64,000 bases of DNA from Volvox africanus (Eukaryota > Chlorophyta > Chlorophyceae > Chlamydomonadales > Volvocaceae), in assembly GCA_030268105.1 (NCBI GenBank), contig BSDZ01000078.1:186001-250000 (forward strand). The letters are read 5' to 3'. Every line of letters starts with the position of its first letter. The first letter of the stretch is position 1. Below, piece after piece: positions 11,090 through 24,554 of the stretch. A program made the position numbers and the translations under genes. The notes under the pieces are model-generated. The model did no database searches and was not told the origin of the DNA. It saw only the letters and a list, made by a program, of their open reading frames with translations.

Positions 11090-12423
11090 TGATGGTGGCC
11101 AGTCCCGACCTAGTTCAAAAGAGGACAAGAAGACATACATATTGCACGAGCGGCCCCGAAATGGTGCGAAAGAAAGAGAGCAGGAGTGAAAATAAGACGA
11201 TACAGCGCGAAATCGGCTTTCCTAGCGTCAGTGGACGTGCACCATCCAGGGCACCCCTGAATGCGATGGCAAAGGCGTATGAATCCTGATAAACCTTGGG
11301 GATTTTGTTGTGTTGGCATGTAAGGAAGAAGGAGTAAAGGTGTGCATGACACAGCAGGGATATTATCAATAACATTCATTGTCGGTCATGTATTAACACC
11401 GTTAGTTACGTCCACCAGCGGCACAATTCGGCCGTGTAGATGCATAACGCCCATATAAGCCACTGCCACTCGTTACGAACCAGCCAGACCACACCAAATG
11501 GGTTTTATGAATTAGCGTCAGTAAACCGCATTTACAAATGAGGTCATGACTGTTCGGCAGTTCATCGTACCCTGTACAGCATTCAAAATATGTACTGGCA
11601 AGGCGCCCTCCCACATGGGACGCTGTTTCGACCCAGCTTGCACTGCAAAGGGGTTACCGGAGTAAACCCAACAAAAGGGTACAGCAAAACACCATTCCAC
11701 CATAACAGCAGAAAGAGGCGCTGCTTGGATATCTGTGTCTTCGCCCGAGTGCTCCCTCGCCCATCAAGTCGGCTTGTAGCCATGGCTTATTGCCGGTGGA
11801 GACGAACAGCCCGCATCTCCGTACAACGGCGAATACAACTGCGTGGGCCCCCCGCTATACAAGCACCACAACAATCATGCTTACATGGTTAAGAAGCACC
11901 AGATTAACTATGTAAATGGTACGTCACGACGCCATCCAGCCAACACCGCTATCAAGAGGGATTCAACGCTGCTATTGCGAATGTAACGTTGAAATCCATG
12001 CCATGCGGATCAAGAAATGTGCAGCGTGGCACAGGTGCATCGGCGAATAATAATGACCACCCCGCTCCCCAGCCACACTCAAAGCATCCCATTTCGGAAA
12101 GATACTTCGAGCGATCAAGTCCCACACTAATCAGCGCTCCGGTTCTGCTAAATAAGGAACATTTAATTTTGCGGTGTTGCGGTGTTACGATGGCCGTAAT
12201 ATGGCGGCCAAACGGTGCACGGCGGAACAGGGGGCCTTCCACGCTAGGGACAGTGGTTAGCCGTCGGACAACGCGTCTATTCGTCGCCACAGCCGCTGTG
12301 CTCAAATGCGATATCTTGCCTAAATGAGTAACGCCAGCCTGCCATTACGCTGCTCCCAACAACTCCTATGCGCCACTGTGGCACGCTCCAGTGAAAGCGC
12401 TGCCCGTACAGCACGCTGACACC
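11090..12423. other. Convergent intergenic spacer
   Basis: This lies between the plus-strand low-complexity gene and the minus-strand UNC119 gene and should hold both 3' UTRs. I see no coding exon. TGTAA on the minus strand at 11885-11881 is the first one after the UNC119 stop, implying a 3' UTR of about 540 nt if it is used. Confidence 0.5.
11319..11323 (+). terminator. TGTAA polyadenylation signal
   Basis: TGTAA is the volvocine poly(A) signal. It sits 230 nt downstream of the TAA of the 6785-11089 gene and is the first such word after the stop. Confidence 0.6.
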
Positions 12424-13515
12424 TTACTCCTGGACATATTGGTACTCCGCCTTGAGGAAAGGGGTAAGGAGCCAAAGCGACACTTGCTTGAGCATAAGGC
12501 AATTCAGAGAAGCAACTCGGTACCGGCACTTCTAATGACCGGCACTTCTGGGGCTTCCCTTCACAAATACCCATTCACTTACCTTGTTGTGCATGATAAG
12601 CTTGTTGTCAACGAAGTAGAAGCTGTCAGACTTGTGTGCGAAAGGGTGAGCAACCTGCAAAAACCAGTTTTTATGGTCATGCCATGACATGTGTGCGCTT
12701 CCCAGAATATCCACAACTTACGTAATCGTTGACCATCGCGCCCGAATGTTCTGGGACGTCGTAGATTGCTTCCCAAGAGTTGGTGCTGTTTGGGATGCAG
12801 AAGCCGAACTCGAAATCGTAGGAGCGGACCAACTTGTCCTAATAGTCGACAAGAAGTCATCAGCCCCTGAAACGTCCCCTGAAAGCTAGTCGTTCCCATA
12901 CCTTAAAGAAATGCCGTTCAATCATGCGGAGGTTGCCCACCGGCTGAGGCCCAACGCAAAATTCAAGCCTGGAAAAGTTGTAAACGCTTCAGCAACAAGG
13001 CCGATGATGTGACCATACTATGCATTCCACCTACATCGTCCGGACAGTCTTGAACTTGAGGAAGCTGGCGGGGAACGTGTACTTAACGCTGCGGATCAAG
13101 TTCTCCACCTCTGCGTGCACGCCTATATGTCAGCAAAGCCCCGCGTTTTACCCATTACCACTAAGCATATCTTACCAGGGTCAAGTGTGTCCGGCACAGG
13201 CTCTGGGTCGGGCTCGCGGGCGACCTGCTCCCGCGCACAGCCTGAATGTCTTGCGGGCCAAGAAAGGCTAGAAAGACTAGAGCGACCTACCTGGTAAACC
13301 ACTCGGTTGGTGTCGTAATCCTTAATTTCGAACTTCAGAAACTCTATCCCATAAGTGTTTGCACTCAGGGGGCAGAGGTAACCTTGCAACATAGGACCAT
13401 GTCGGTTCAGTTTAACCTCTCTAGGCCCAAAGGCCATTGTAATTACAGTCATCCAGGTCTCACCTTTGGCCGGTTTCTCATATGACAATACTACTTCCGG
13501 GGTGATTTTCGACAT
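12424..13515 (-). CDS. UNC119: UNC119/PDE6D-family lipid-binding trafficking chaperone
   Basis: UNC119 proteins form an immunoglobulin-like beta sandwich that binds the myristoylated N-terminus of cargo and carries it to the cilium. The Chlamydomonas homolog was found in the centriole proteome (POC7). Eight exons, all GT-AG and phase-matched: 13515-13464, 13382-13291, 13224-13176, 13110-13035, 12968-12902, 12838-12722, 12654-12583 and 12450-12424. They total 552 nt (183 aa). Family landmarks in order: ITPEVVL with GYLCPLSANTYGIEFLKFEI (about 4-37), YTFPASFLKF (about 75-84), FCVGPQPVGNLRMIERHFF (about 92-110), YDFEFGFCIPNSTNSWEAIY (about 118-137), SDSFYFVDNKLIMHNK (about 160-175) and the end AEYQYVQE. 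The long disordered N-terminus of animal UNC119 is absent, so the protein starts near the folded core. The ATG at 13515 gives ITPEVVL directly after MSK. Identity is very secure; the role in this alga is by homology. Confidence 0.95.
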
Positions 13516-16500
13516 CTTCTTTAGTCCCCGGACAAAATATGAGCCTACGATATTCCTAGTTGCAATATATTTTTCGTAGAAACAATACAGCCAAACTTCG
13601 CTTTGCAGGAACAGACGCTGAAAGCTCTGGCTCCTTCATTCGTACATCGTACGGCCCACCTTCCAATCCTTTCACGCATATGCAGCTTTCGCAACACTGA
13701 TCTTCCACGTAACAGTGCCGTCTTGTATTTGTAACTGCTAGTCGCCCCGACGTATCCATGCAAGTGGTATGTCCACCCGACCCTATTGCCATAAATTGGC
13801 TGGCCTGCGTTCTGGCTACGTGGCCTCTCATGCAGTCCCTAAGCAAATTCACTCCGGCTGGGCATGCACTGATCAAACCGATGGGTAGGGTTGAGGCTGA
13901 CTAATACCTAATCATACATCACAAAGTCCATCGTGTTGAACCTACATCCTGACCATAGGGGTGTCGCATACCCCTTACTTGGGACAGAAAAGTCAAAGAC
14001 ATTCAGTGCCCCTCAAGTGGAAACGTCCTGTTGGGGCCGAACAGACTCTCATGTGATTTCGGCCAGTTGCGACGTGGAAGTCAGTGGAAGTGTGCGGGAG
14101 GCACCTCCGCATCTACATTTACTCATCTGTACTGACCCGCACGATTTTAACTTGCTTGCTGCGGAGGTATCCGCGAAAGTGCCAACTGAAATCGCTTATC
14201 CATCGTTTATGCTCTTTCTATGTTCGGGGCGGGGTACCTGAAAGGCCACACGCGGACGCACGCGGTCCTAATCATCATTGAAGCTCGTCTTCCTCTTCCC
14301 TTCTCTGTTTTGGATCAAGCACATGCCCAAACCCCGCCTCTTCCCTTCTCCAAAATTCATTACACATATTGCATACCTGCCGCAATAGACTACTACACGG
14401 GATACTCACAAAAAGAGAAGGAAAGAGAGAGAGAGCTGCGTCAGCCCAGCAAGCCCACGAGCGTTAGCTTACGAGCCAGCTGTACCCACTGCAATCAACA
14501 AAAATGGTTACGGCATCTTGAGAAATGTTGGAACTCCCCATAGGATGCGGTAAACGCGCAATTAGGTTCCTGTGACCCCTGGCTTTGTTGTTTTCCCCAC
14601 CTACACCTAGAAAAGCCAAAGCAGCAGTTAACTGTGGCAGCACGTGGCTATTGGCGCGACATCCCACAGGTGTGCATGACTCCGACAAACGTCTGATTGA
14701 GCAGAGCACAACAAAAAAAGTACATCCCACACGCAGGTGTCGGTGTACCGCACACTATCTGGCTGTGCGCAAAACAAAACAGAGCGGTCGATATACAAGC
14801 ACAACACCTCGAGGTCCAGTCACTTCGCATCGACCGCCGAGTTGATGGTGCGCCCCTTCACTCACCCTGAACCCCACATGATACCACCACCACCATCTCT
14901 GCTCCTACTGCCGTCCTTTCGTCCATATAGCAGACAGCAATAGAAGTAGACAACGCTGGCGTCAATGAGCCAGAAAATGGACTAATCTACATAACATACA
15001 GATTATTATCACGACCACAAGCGCCCCGAGCCCTTTTCCTCGTTTGATGCTACCACCTGCACTACAAGGCACGGGGGTCTGTCGCTCCTGCTTGAAAGGG
15101 TGGCGGGGCTTCGTCGATACTGCTGTCCTGGAAACACCGATACAGTCCCATAGACATTGCCACCCATAGTCACAAGGGGGCCCTGTTAAAGTTGGGATGA
15201 TAACTCCATTCTTACGGTGCACCACCACCTCCACGTACCTCTCTTTGTTGTGACCTGACAAGCCTCAATGAAATGGCTACGAGTCAAGCATCCCTGGAGC
15301 GGTCCAACACCCGCGACGCACCTGTTTCACGCCAGGCAGTCACTTCTTAACCTGAAAGCGGTGTTCGGCTATCTCCCCGCACCCTCCACGCGGCAACGAG
15401 ACCACACTGAGGAGCAGTTGCCTTTGTGGCGCCTGAGCTCCGGGAGCTCTCCATGGGGTGTAAGCTGCGGCAACGCAACACGCCCAAAAGGAACGGCTAT
15501 CGTCCGCCAAACCCGCCTCAATAAACGTACCTGGGCAGTGTTTCTTTTTGGGCGTGCGAGGAACCTGCGTCCGTATGTGCTTATATGTGTATGTGCATGT
15601 GTGATTATGCGCGCGCGCCAAAGTGTCTCACGAGCATGCATGTGTGCGTCATCACTGCCGAATGCCTCGTACCGAAGACCCACACGAACAGGAAAGAGCA
15701 GCGGACGACAACCGCACCACCGGAGCAGCCAGATGAAACGCACTCCCGCAACTTCTCCTATCCGCGCGCAGAAAAACAGACGGAGACAGGCAGACACACG
15801 TGCCGACGTGCGCTTACGAAAAGCGCACGTGTTACTCTGTTCACCACGCACCCAGCCGCAGCTGCACCTGTGACGTCTGGCCTCACCCGCCCCCTGCCGG
15901 TCCCTTCGCACAGGGAGCCAGAGCGAAGCCGAAACCGACAATGAGAGACCCACTCGCGCCGGCAGCGCATGAGCCTCAACATGCAAATGACGCCCCAAAC
16001 GAGAGCTGCATGACATCCTCCTCCTTACCGAAAGATGATGGTTGCATTGAGATGCTGAAAGGGCTTCAGGGATAATGGTCTTTGGAAGATCGGAAGAAGG
16101 GCGAAATCCGCACGGACGAGTACGAAATGTTTTGGCCTTTCCCGTCCTTTTGTGCCCCCACCGGCAGCAACCGCGCACTTGAATATACAGAGCAGAATGA
16201 AATATCCACCACTCCCGTACTGAAAAAAGCGCCAGAGATTGTGCACGGAAACGGGACGGGGGGATAACCCTGATAAAACCGGAGATAATAAGCAAACACA
16301 CACACAGACAAGGTGGGAGGAGCGCGGGGAATGCGTAGTGTAGAATAAATAAGGGAATCGCGGTGTGTTTGCTTCTCGTCCTGTATATCCACCACGAACC
16401 ACCCTTGTAAAAATTTCAAATGACGCATTCTCGAAATATGTAAGCCCCACGTCCACTTAACACCGCACTCTCACCCAAGATTCCCGCTGAGAGGTGAGAG

Positions 16501-16778
16501 CTCTCTCTGCTCCAGTAGCGAAGGGATACGTCTTCGGGGAGAGGTTCGGATTTGCTGAGGCTTTCACCGCTTTCGACGAGACCACAAGACCGCCATCCAG
16601 CAGCACCGAAAGGCCAGCCATCCGCGACGCAATGACCAACCAGCCGCCTTCTTCCAACGCCTAACTACCAACTGTTACGCGACATGCTTTTATCCTCTTC
16701 TTCCTCAAACATAACGCAGACTGACTGACTGACTGACGCACGCACACACACACAAACACGCGTATAGATAAGAGGTAC

Positions 16779-16809
<31 letters not shown>

Positions 16810-18122
16810 CAAAAACACGAAAGAAAGAAATACCTCACCCGCATCACTGCTCAACCTCTCCGGGGCGCAGTACAGGCCGCCAACGGGCCGCTCCCTTTCC
16901 CAACCCAAACGCACGCACACCAAGGCCGACGAGGGCAGAGTGCACAAAATCAAGAGATAGGGAGGCAGGCATCTGCCCATGTACCTTAGGCCGCTGCCCC
17001 CGCACGGACCATTTGTCTTCACCTCTGGTACCAACCAACAGTCGTCACTTCGTCCCCAACTTCCGTCCCTCTCGACCCCGTATACTCCTACACACGACTG
17101 TTCATTCCCTGTGGCCCCGACGACAGCAGATCCCCGCCCCCGTTTGCCCCTTCTGCCCTGCGAATGGTGAGTTGGATATTGCCACCGGCTGCCGGGTCCA
17201 ACTGGAGGTTTTTTGGTCGCAGTCATGCTCTGTAAGAATTAATACCGCTCCCAACTGTGCGCTTTTCCTAGCCTTCCCTCCACCCGTCCCACATTCGTCC
17301 ACACACAGAGAGCGGCAGGGTCTATAGGAAGGCGGAGCAGGTGAGGAGCTGGAGAGCCAGAGAGTATCCTTTTTTGGAGTATCTTTGTGTGGAGACCTCT
17401 CTCCCGTCTTCTCCCTTTTGTCCACGATGACCCAGCGCCGCTGGCCCAGCACATCCGTCCCCCACCCGCTCGCACCCCACCTTTCCCCCAGGCCCCCTCC
17501 CACCCTCTCGCCCCGGCACGCTTTCCAGGGATATCCAGCGAACGAGGTTCGGGTTCATCAAGTGAGGCACTTCACACCCCACCAAGCCGCCTAACGCCAT
17601 TCGCGCATCTCACGAATACACTTCGCGCACTCCTAAGGACATTATAGTCCGATCGCAAGGGAGGTGGGTGAGGGCGAAACATGACCCGCAAAACCAGCTT
17701 CTATGCGAAGCAACGTTTTGGGCCCTCACCCAGCCTCACATCATCATGCATGGGGGAAGGGGCTTAACCTAACCCCCCATCCATACCCACGAAGGAGGCG
17801 GCTCCATGAGCGGAGGCGGAGGGGTGTGTGAGAGAGGGGGAAAGACAACAGAAACATACCCAACCCCAGGCCGGGGGTGAAGAGTGGGGGTGGGGAGGAA
17901 AAGCAAACCGGGAGGGGGCATCCTACACCCGAAGTCCTCCCACCAGCCGGAAACCCCAGTCGAGATCCAGACGTCCGGCTGTCCTCACCTTTCCACTCCC
18001 AAGGCCCTAATTATACCGGCCTTTCTTTGGCACACAATGAGGCTAGACGTCATCTCACGGCAAGGACCCGTGTCATCGCTGTCCTCGTCGTTCCCGTCTC
18101 CGTCGCTGTCTCCCCCCGAGAC
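13516..18122. other. Spacer between DXS 3' end and UNC119 5' end
   Basis: It should contain the UNC119 promoter and the DXS 3' UTR. Open frames here (including one of about 310 codons on the minus strand, 16301-15369) have no domain, splice or compositional support. I found no minus-strand TGTAA within 3.5 kb of the DXS stop, so the DXS 3' end is unresolved. Simple repeats occur near 16720-16810. Confidence 0.45.
16779..16810. repeat. AGAC tetranucleotide microsatellite
   Basis: About eight AGAC units in non-coding DNA, with imperfect ACTG and CA runs just to its left. Confidence 0.9.
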
Positions 18123-21100
18123 TCATGCCGACAGGGCCGACAGTGAGAACTTTGCCGCGTCCTTGGCCCTCCCTAGTGTGGTGAGGGCAGTGGAGGCGAT
18201 GTGTTGGGCGGTGAGTCCGGCCATGGCCAGCTGGTCGCGGTAATCGCCATGCTCGATGTAGCGGTCGGGAAGGGTCATGGGCCGGAACTTGAGCCCGCCG
18301 TCGAGAAGACCTGTGTGTGCGTAAAGTTTTACGACTTGGTAGCTCGATCAGGTTAAACTACAATGAATATAACTCATAACTCATGATTGGATACCCCACT
18401 TGAGAGGCTGCTTCTCTAGATGAGTGGTTATACAGATATGTGTATTATGTACACATGCGGGTGTTTGTGATCGTTGGTGGAGAGCGTATGTGCGTCTAGG
18501 TAAGAGCGAGATCATGTGAGAAATTCGAGTATTTAAGTCACAAAATCCAACTTTCGAATCCAGTCATTGAAATAAGAAGGGAGGGGCCAAGACACACATG
18601 TGACCTTACTCCTATGCCCCTTCCCCCCCTTCCCTTCCCCCTCCTTCCCCGCTCTCACCCTCAAGGGCCAGGAACTGCATCACGTGAGCCGCGAACCCGC
18701 CGATGGAGCCCTCCTCGATGCTGATCATCACCGGATGCTCCCGGGCAGCCTGAGACGGATCCAGGACAGACGAAAGGGTTTCAGGGCTTTTAGGGTTCAG
18801 GGTTCTAGGGTGGCCATACACAGGGGAAACGGCGGGGGAAGGGGGGGGACAGATAGGGAGAGCGGGAGGCGAAACGTGGTCAGGTCACCGCATCCCGGTT
18901 TTGGTTCTGGTTGTGACAGCCGACTTCGCAATTCGCCTCCCGAATTGCAGCTACGATGCATGAATGAGCTCAATAACGCTGCCAAAATGAAAACCGCATT
19001 GGCATACACTTTGGTATGCGGACATCAGCGCAGGCACCGCACCGCAAACATTCCTCTGCCACTCTGACTCGCGAAGAACAACGCATCTCACCGTGCGGAT
19101 GAGGGCTGTGTCCAGGGGCTTGCAGAAGCGCGCGTCAATCACAGTGGCCGACACGCCGTCACGCTCCAGCATCTCCGCCGCCGCCAGCGCCTCATTCACG
19201 CTGCTGCCGTAAGCGAGTAGACAGACGTCCTTTCCGGCCCGGCGCACAACGCCCTTCCCAATCTGCGGGAGAGAGCAAAAGAAAGTAAGAGAGAGGAGGG
19301 TCCGTAAGTGGGTTACCGTGTGTAGGCCGGAGGCCGTCAAACCCTGCCCGAAGGGGTGCCCCTTTACATCTACACACACGTGGATAACACGTGATCAACT
19401 CCAGTTGAGCCTCGCACCAACAAATCTCCTTCTTTCAATCCCTTCGCCCGGCCCAAACCAACTGGTAACATACCTCAAGCGGGGTGCCTTTCAGGTCCTT
19501 AGTAATGCCGTACTGTGACAGATCCAGACCCAGGCCATTGCCACGGGGAAATCGGAAGCACGATGGCACGTCATCAATTGCCGCAGCAGTAGCCACCATG
19601 TTGATGAGCTCCGCCTCGTTCGACGGAGCCATCGTGATCATGTGCGGCAGCGAAGCCATGTACGTCACATCGAACGCACCGCAATGCGTTGCACCGTCGG
19701 CACCAACAAGACCCGCGCGGTCCATCACGAAGCGAACTGTTTTTTATTTCATTATGTCGTAGGGAGTTTGTATTAGGAAATGTGTAGGGAATTTCAAAGT
19801 TACGCAAACGGACAAATATGGACACACGAGAAAAAGTTAACTTTGCTAGTGTTCAACACGGACAGATGTCTAAGAAATGCACCAAGGTGTGGCAGAAGGG
19901 CAGGAAGAAGTTAGCCGGGCATAGGATGAAAATGGCGTGCTTTCCGTACATGAAGCGGAAGAAGGCCTTACTAGCCGGCTTCAGGCTAAGAGGAGGGGAA
20001 GACACGTACCCGAACAACAAAAGTAAAAACAAACGTGGTGGTAAAAACGAACGCAAATAAAACTGAGCAAAGTGAACCCCTCCTCACCGCGAATGAGTGA
20101 AAAATATGCTTATGCTTATGCTTATGCGAAAATGCAGCTGGGAGAGAGCACTCACCCGGCAGCTTCTGCAGCGATACATCGTGTACAATTTGGTCGTACC
20201 CTCTCTGCATGAAGGACGAATAAATGGTGCAGAACGGCACAATGCCCTCGCAAGCCAGGCCGGCAGCGAAGGTGACGGCGTGCTGCTCAGCAATGCCCAC
20301 ATCGAAGACCCGGTCGGGGAAGTGCTTCTCAAACCTGTTCGGCCCACATACAAACATAAGAATGAAAACCAAAATGTAGACCCATATGTACATATATGCC
20401 GATTTCGGCAATTTGTATTTGAGAGTATACAAAACTGAGACAGAAGGGTTTCATTACATATTCCCTAATGCAAATACAGTTCGTTATCTATCGTTATGGT
20501 GGGTACGGCAAACAGTACCAAACCAACTAACAGGCGAAGCATCAGCAACGGCAAAAATGGCATTAGCTGAACAGAAGATAAGCCAATAATAATTTGATGA
20601 CGGCCGCGTCATGCCCGACCTTTGCCCGTACATGCCGTACCTGTACAGGCCAGTGCCGCCCGCCATGGCCGCGTGCACCGCCACAATACGGCTATCCCGC
20701 TCCGCCTCCGCCGTCAGGGCGTCGGCAAAGTAGTTGGTGTACGACATGGCCTTGGTCTTGGCCTGTCATACACAACCCAGATGGTGTAAGAAAGGATCAA
20801 ATTTCCTTCGGGTACGATGAGAGGTCATGAGGCAATATACCCGCCAAACCAACTAAATAAGGCCCTTATCTTCTTCGTCCTCCTCCGCCCTGCCCTCAAC
20901 GATATTGCTGATCGACTGTGTGGACACAGACAGCTCGCTTCACCACCAAGTGCTTCTCGTGGACACAAAAAAGGCACCCAGCTCCCTGCTTGTGGAAATA
21001 TGTAAAGAACGCATTCCAAGTAACTCTGCCCTGCACCTGCATGTGGATTCCTCAGCCCCGACTGAGCGACACCTCCAACGAGCCCTCTTTCCCCCAATCC

Positions 21101-24100
21101 GTGTGAACTTCCTCCTCACCCCTCTCGCCCTCCCCCAAGTGTTGAAACACGTAGAATATCAACACCGCGCAATACCCCCTGGGCCCCCTGCCTGTTCCGA
21201 AACCCACCTGCTGCTGCTTGCCCGTACGTGGGTCAAACTTGACCACGCCGTGCATTTTGTCCTGCGCCGTCTCCGCGGGCAGGTATCCGCGGCCCTTCTC
21301 CGTCACCACGTGGACCAGGACCGGGCCCACAGTGTCGGCGCTCTTCACCTCTGGAGAGGAGGGGAAAGGGGAGGAGAGAGGGAAGTCGTGGGGTGGGGCT
21401 TCGGGCTTTAGAAGATTGTGGGAACGTTTAGGTTGTTGGGTTTTCAAAATTTGACCGTATTTGGGTGGGTGCGTGTGCGTGTGTGAAAACGGGAGAGAGC
21501 GTGGGAGGGATAGACGGGAAAGAGATTACTCAAAACACCTAAAACACACGGGATACAGTGAACCCGATTTTTTTCAACCTTTTTGTTCCAAAATCCAAAC
21601 TTTTCCCTTGCCCATCCCCTCACCCCGGTCCCCCGACATCCAACACCCTTCCCATCAATTCCCCCCTTCAATCCCACCATTAAGCACCGCCACCAGGTCG
21701 TCCACGTTGTGGCCGTCCACAGGGCCGATGTAGTACAAGCCCAGCTCCTCAAAGAGGGTGGATCCGGTGCCACTGATCATGCCGCGAGCGTACTCGTCGA
21801 TCTTAGCAGTTGCCTTCTGCACCACGTCCGGCAGCTGCTTTGTGACCCCCTGCGCCAAGGCAAACGTAAACAGGTGCGTGTGCAAGTTGGCCTGTGAGCA
21901 CGTAGGTCTGCGTGACGGCTACTGAGTAAGGGGTTCACTCCCCCGCTGGTTCGCAATGAAGGTACGCACCATGATACCCTGCTTCATTTTATGTAATGGC
22001 CTTCGGGGCGCAGCGGAACGTGACCAAAAATTCGCAGTCTTAGCAGTCATCCCTCCCCTCTCCTTCCCCCTCCCACCTTTCCCGCTACCCAGGATGAGAT
22101 CACTTTTGCGCTCAGTTCCAGAGGACACCCCCCCATCAGTTATTCTCCCTCAGAGTTACCGTGCCGTGTGCCATATTCCATCTTTTTGCACCGGTGTGAA
22201 GTCATGGTACCGCGTCGGTATCTGTAACCCTGTCTTTATTTCCTTTCTTTATACAGCTTGACCAAAACTGGACAGCTGGACCCGCCCCCCTCCCGGCCAT
22301 AAGGCCCACCTTGGCGATCTCACGCAGCTCACGCAGAGGCCTGTTGGCCTGCAGACGGGCCAGAGCGCTCGACAGCGCACCAACCGGGTCCTGGTTCTTG
22401 TTGTTGTACTGCGTCGGAAGGGACACCTGTACGATACCGCGAACGGAACGAGCGAGCACGGGGGGAACGGGTGAGAGAGAGTGAGAGGAAGGGAGGGAGC
22501 GGGCAAGCTGTAGGAACGGGAGGAACGGGTGCAAGGGATTGAGCCAGTGGGAGGACGTATGCTCCACTGGGGAAACCCGTGTTGAAAAGGGAGACAGCGG
22601 AGGCCAGTCAGCTACTCCAAAAGGACCCGCCTGGATGGGCGCTAAGTCACGACCCGGGGGCCTCTGAACCCCTGCATGTGGGCCCAACTCGGTCCCCCGG
22701 GAAGACCCGGGTGTGCACACTGCTTTGCCCCCACCCTAGCTCACCCCAATATTGAAGTTAAAGCTGCGCATCTGGGCATCTCAACAGCAGTGCTATGTCT
22801 CGTCCATTCGTCTTCCCCGGCCATGCGCCTACCTAACCTTTCCGCGTCACACCGCTTGCCTCCTTAACCGCAGAGGTGCTGCTGGTCGTGTGTGTTTTCA
22901 CTGACAGAGACCGAGTCTCCATCGTCTCCACCGCCCACCGCTCACGGGACAAGAAAACCCAAACATGAAAACAAGATAACGCTAACGCCTGGCAGCACTT
23001 GCAACCCCTTCCCCCCTACATGGCTCACTCCCCTCTCCTGCCTGCTGGTTGTCGTTCAGAATCACGATCATGTTCTTATCCAGGAAACCGGCGTGGTTCA
23101 TAGCCTCGTACGCCATTCCGCCGGTAATAGCGCCATCGCCAATAACCGCAATCACGTTGTTCTTCTTGCCCTTCACGTCACGACCCACAGCCATGCCCAG
23201 AGCTGCGGAAATGGAGGTGGAGCTGTGACCCGCGCCGAAAGGGTCATACTCGCTCTCCTCCCGCTTCGTGAAGCCTGAATGTTGGAAGGGGTGCGGGTGG
23301 TGGCACAGATGGATGTGGCTGCGGCAATGGGTCAAGAGGGAAAAGTCGAGTGGAGGATATCCGAAGGAGACTAGGGCCTGCTGCTGGCGAGGGCTCGTTT
23401 CGGAGGACGTACGTAAACGTGCAGATGGGTACGGGGGTATGGGTACGGGGAGACGGAGGGCGTGAACGGGATTGTGGGATTATGGATGCCCGATGAAACC
23501 AGTAACCAGAGCCAGAATGGTAGGAAGGAAAGGTAGGGAAGGCGGGTGTGATGAGCCACAGACCCGGAAGGTGCGGGTTAGAGTGGGAAGGCGCGGGCGA
23601 GGAAGGGGTAAGATGAAAGGACAGTCAGATGAGGAGACTTGAAGTTGACCCACAAACAAGTGCTTTGGGCAGTGTGCAGTGTGCAGTGGTAGCCGCGCCG
23701 GAATACAAGGAAGTCGGATTCCGAGTGTGCTTCGAGGAAGGAAGGAGGAGAGGGAAGAGAGGCGCGCGTTTCAGACTTCGGTTCCGGCCGGCCCCGCGGC
23801 CCCAGAAAGAGCGTGAGCAAACGAGTTCTTAAACAGCCTTACCAGAAAGGCCATTGGTTTGACGAATGGTGCTCATGCCCTTGCGTCGACCAGTAAGGAT
23901 CTTATGGCCGTAAGCCTGATGACCCACATCCCAGATAATCTTGTCCTCGGGCGTGTTGAAGACATAATGCAGCGCCACTGTCAGCTCCACAACTCCCAAG
24001 CTGCTGCTGAGGTGTCCGCCAGTGCGCGAGACGGTGTGCACAATGTCACTGCGAAGCTCCTTGCAAAGCTGCTTAAGTTGTTCTAGATTGAAGTTCTTAA

Positions 24101-24554
24101 TATGAACCGGGTAATTCACAGTATCCAGAAGAGGAGTCTTTGGGCCCCTATCCTGCCATTCGTCGATTTCCTCCACTGACAGCTTGTCCCACTCGCCCGA
24201 GTAGCTGCCAACGGGGCCGGCGCGCGGGGCATTGACCAGGTTTCCCACCAGTGAACGGCGAGTAGGTGCAACGCTCTTGGTAGAGCGGGCTGCAAATGGA
24301 AAAGGCCAAATGCGGACAGGGTTAATAGCAAAATGAAGCTTGTTGAACATCCATGGCCACAGAATCCACCACCTACCGACAGGTGCCACGCAGCGCGAAG
24401 AGCTTGCAGGAGCCTGCGAAATTATATTATTTACAAAAGTTAGCTTGCCCGTTATCTTAGTTCGTTCTCGTCGATTTGCCACCCGAAATAAGTAAGCTGC
24501 GTTGCTCACCCGCTCTGCTGCCACTGGACACTGCGAAAGTGATCCCCGCAACAT
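18123..24554 (-). CDS. DXS: 1-deoxy-D-xylulose-5-phosphate synthase, plastid precursor
   Basis: DXS condenses pyruvate and glyceraldehyde-3-phosphate (thiamine diphosphate-dependent, CO2 released) to 1-deoxy-D-xylulose 5-phosphate, the entry step of the plastid MEP pathway. Thirteen exons: 24554-24510, 24413-24377, 24289-23843, 23274-23042, 22426-22310, 21849-21678, 21350-21208, 20762-20641, 20334-20156, 19736-19474, 19262-19092, 18749-18659 and 18310-18123. The total of 2208 nt gives 735 aa, the size I recall for Chlamydomonas DXS. Residues 1 to about 50 (Ser/Ala/Arg-rich, no acidic run) fit a chloroplast transit peptide. Landmarks: GGHLSSSLG (118-126) and [15 protein letters not shown] (148-162); the ThDP motif GDG (222-224) to NDN (249-251); [10 protein letters not shown] with catalytic Glu about 455; [19 protein letters not shown]; and a C-terminal domain with RFCKPLD and EEGSIGGF. 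All junctions keep phase. The intron after residue 254 starts with GC, not GT. Function is very secure. Confidence 0.98.
22427..23041 (-). other. GC-AG intron of DXS
   Basis: The exon ends with codons for NDNQQ and the next exon begins VSLPT, as in DXS proteins. The only phase-0 junction consistent with this is CAG|GCAGGA at the donor and GTACAG at the acceptor. The nearest GT donor (GTGAGCC, 15 nt further) would add residues and break the frame. Confidence 0.8.

Noticed and set aside
15369..16301. 310-codon minus-strand open frame
   Set aside because: Cys/Arg/Leu/Trp-rich random-looking translation, no domain, no splice context, and it overlaps simple repeats. Most likely chance.
23025..23041. 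GTGAGCC as the donor of the DXS fourth exon
   Set aside because: It would insert extra residues between NDNQQ and VSLPT and leave the next exon out of phase, so the GC donor was preferred.
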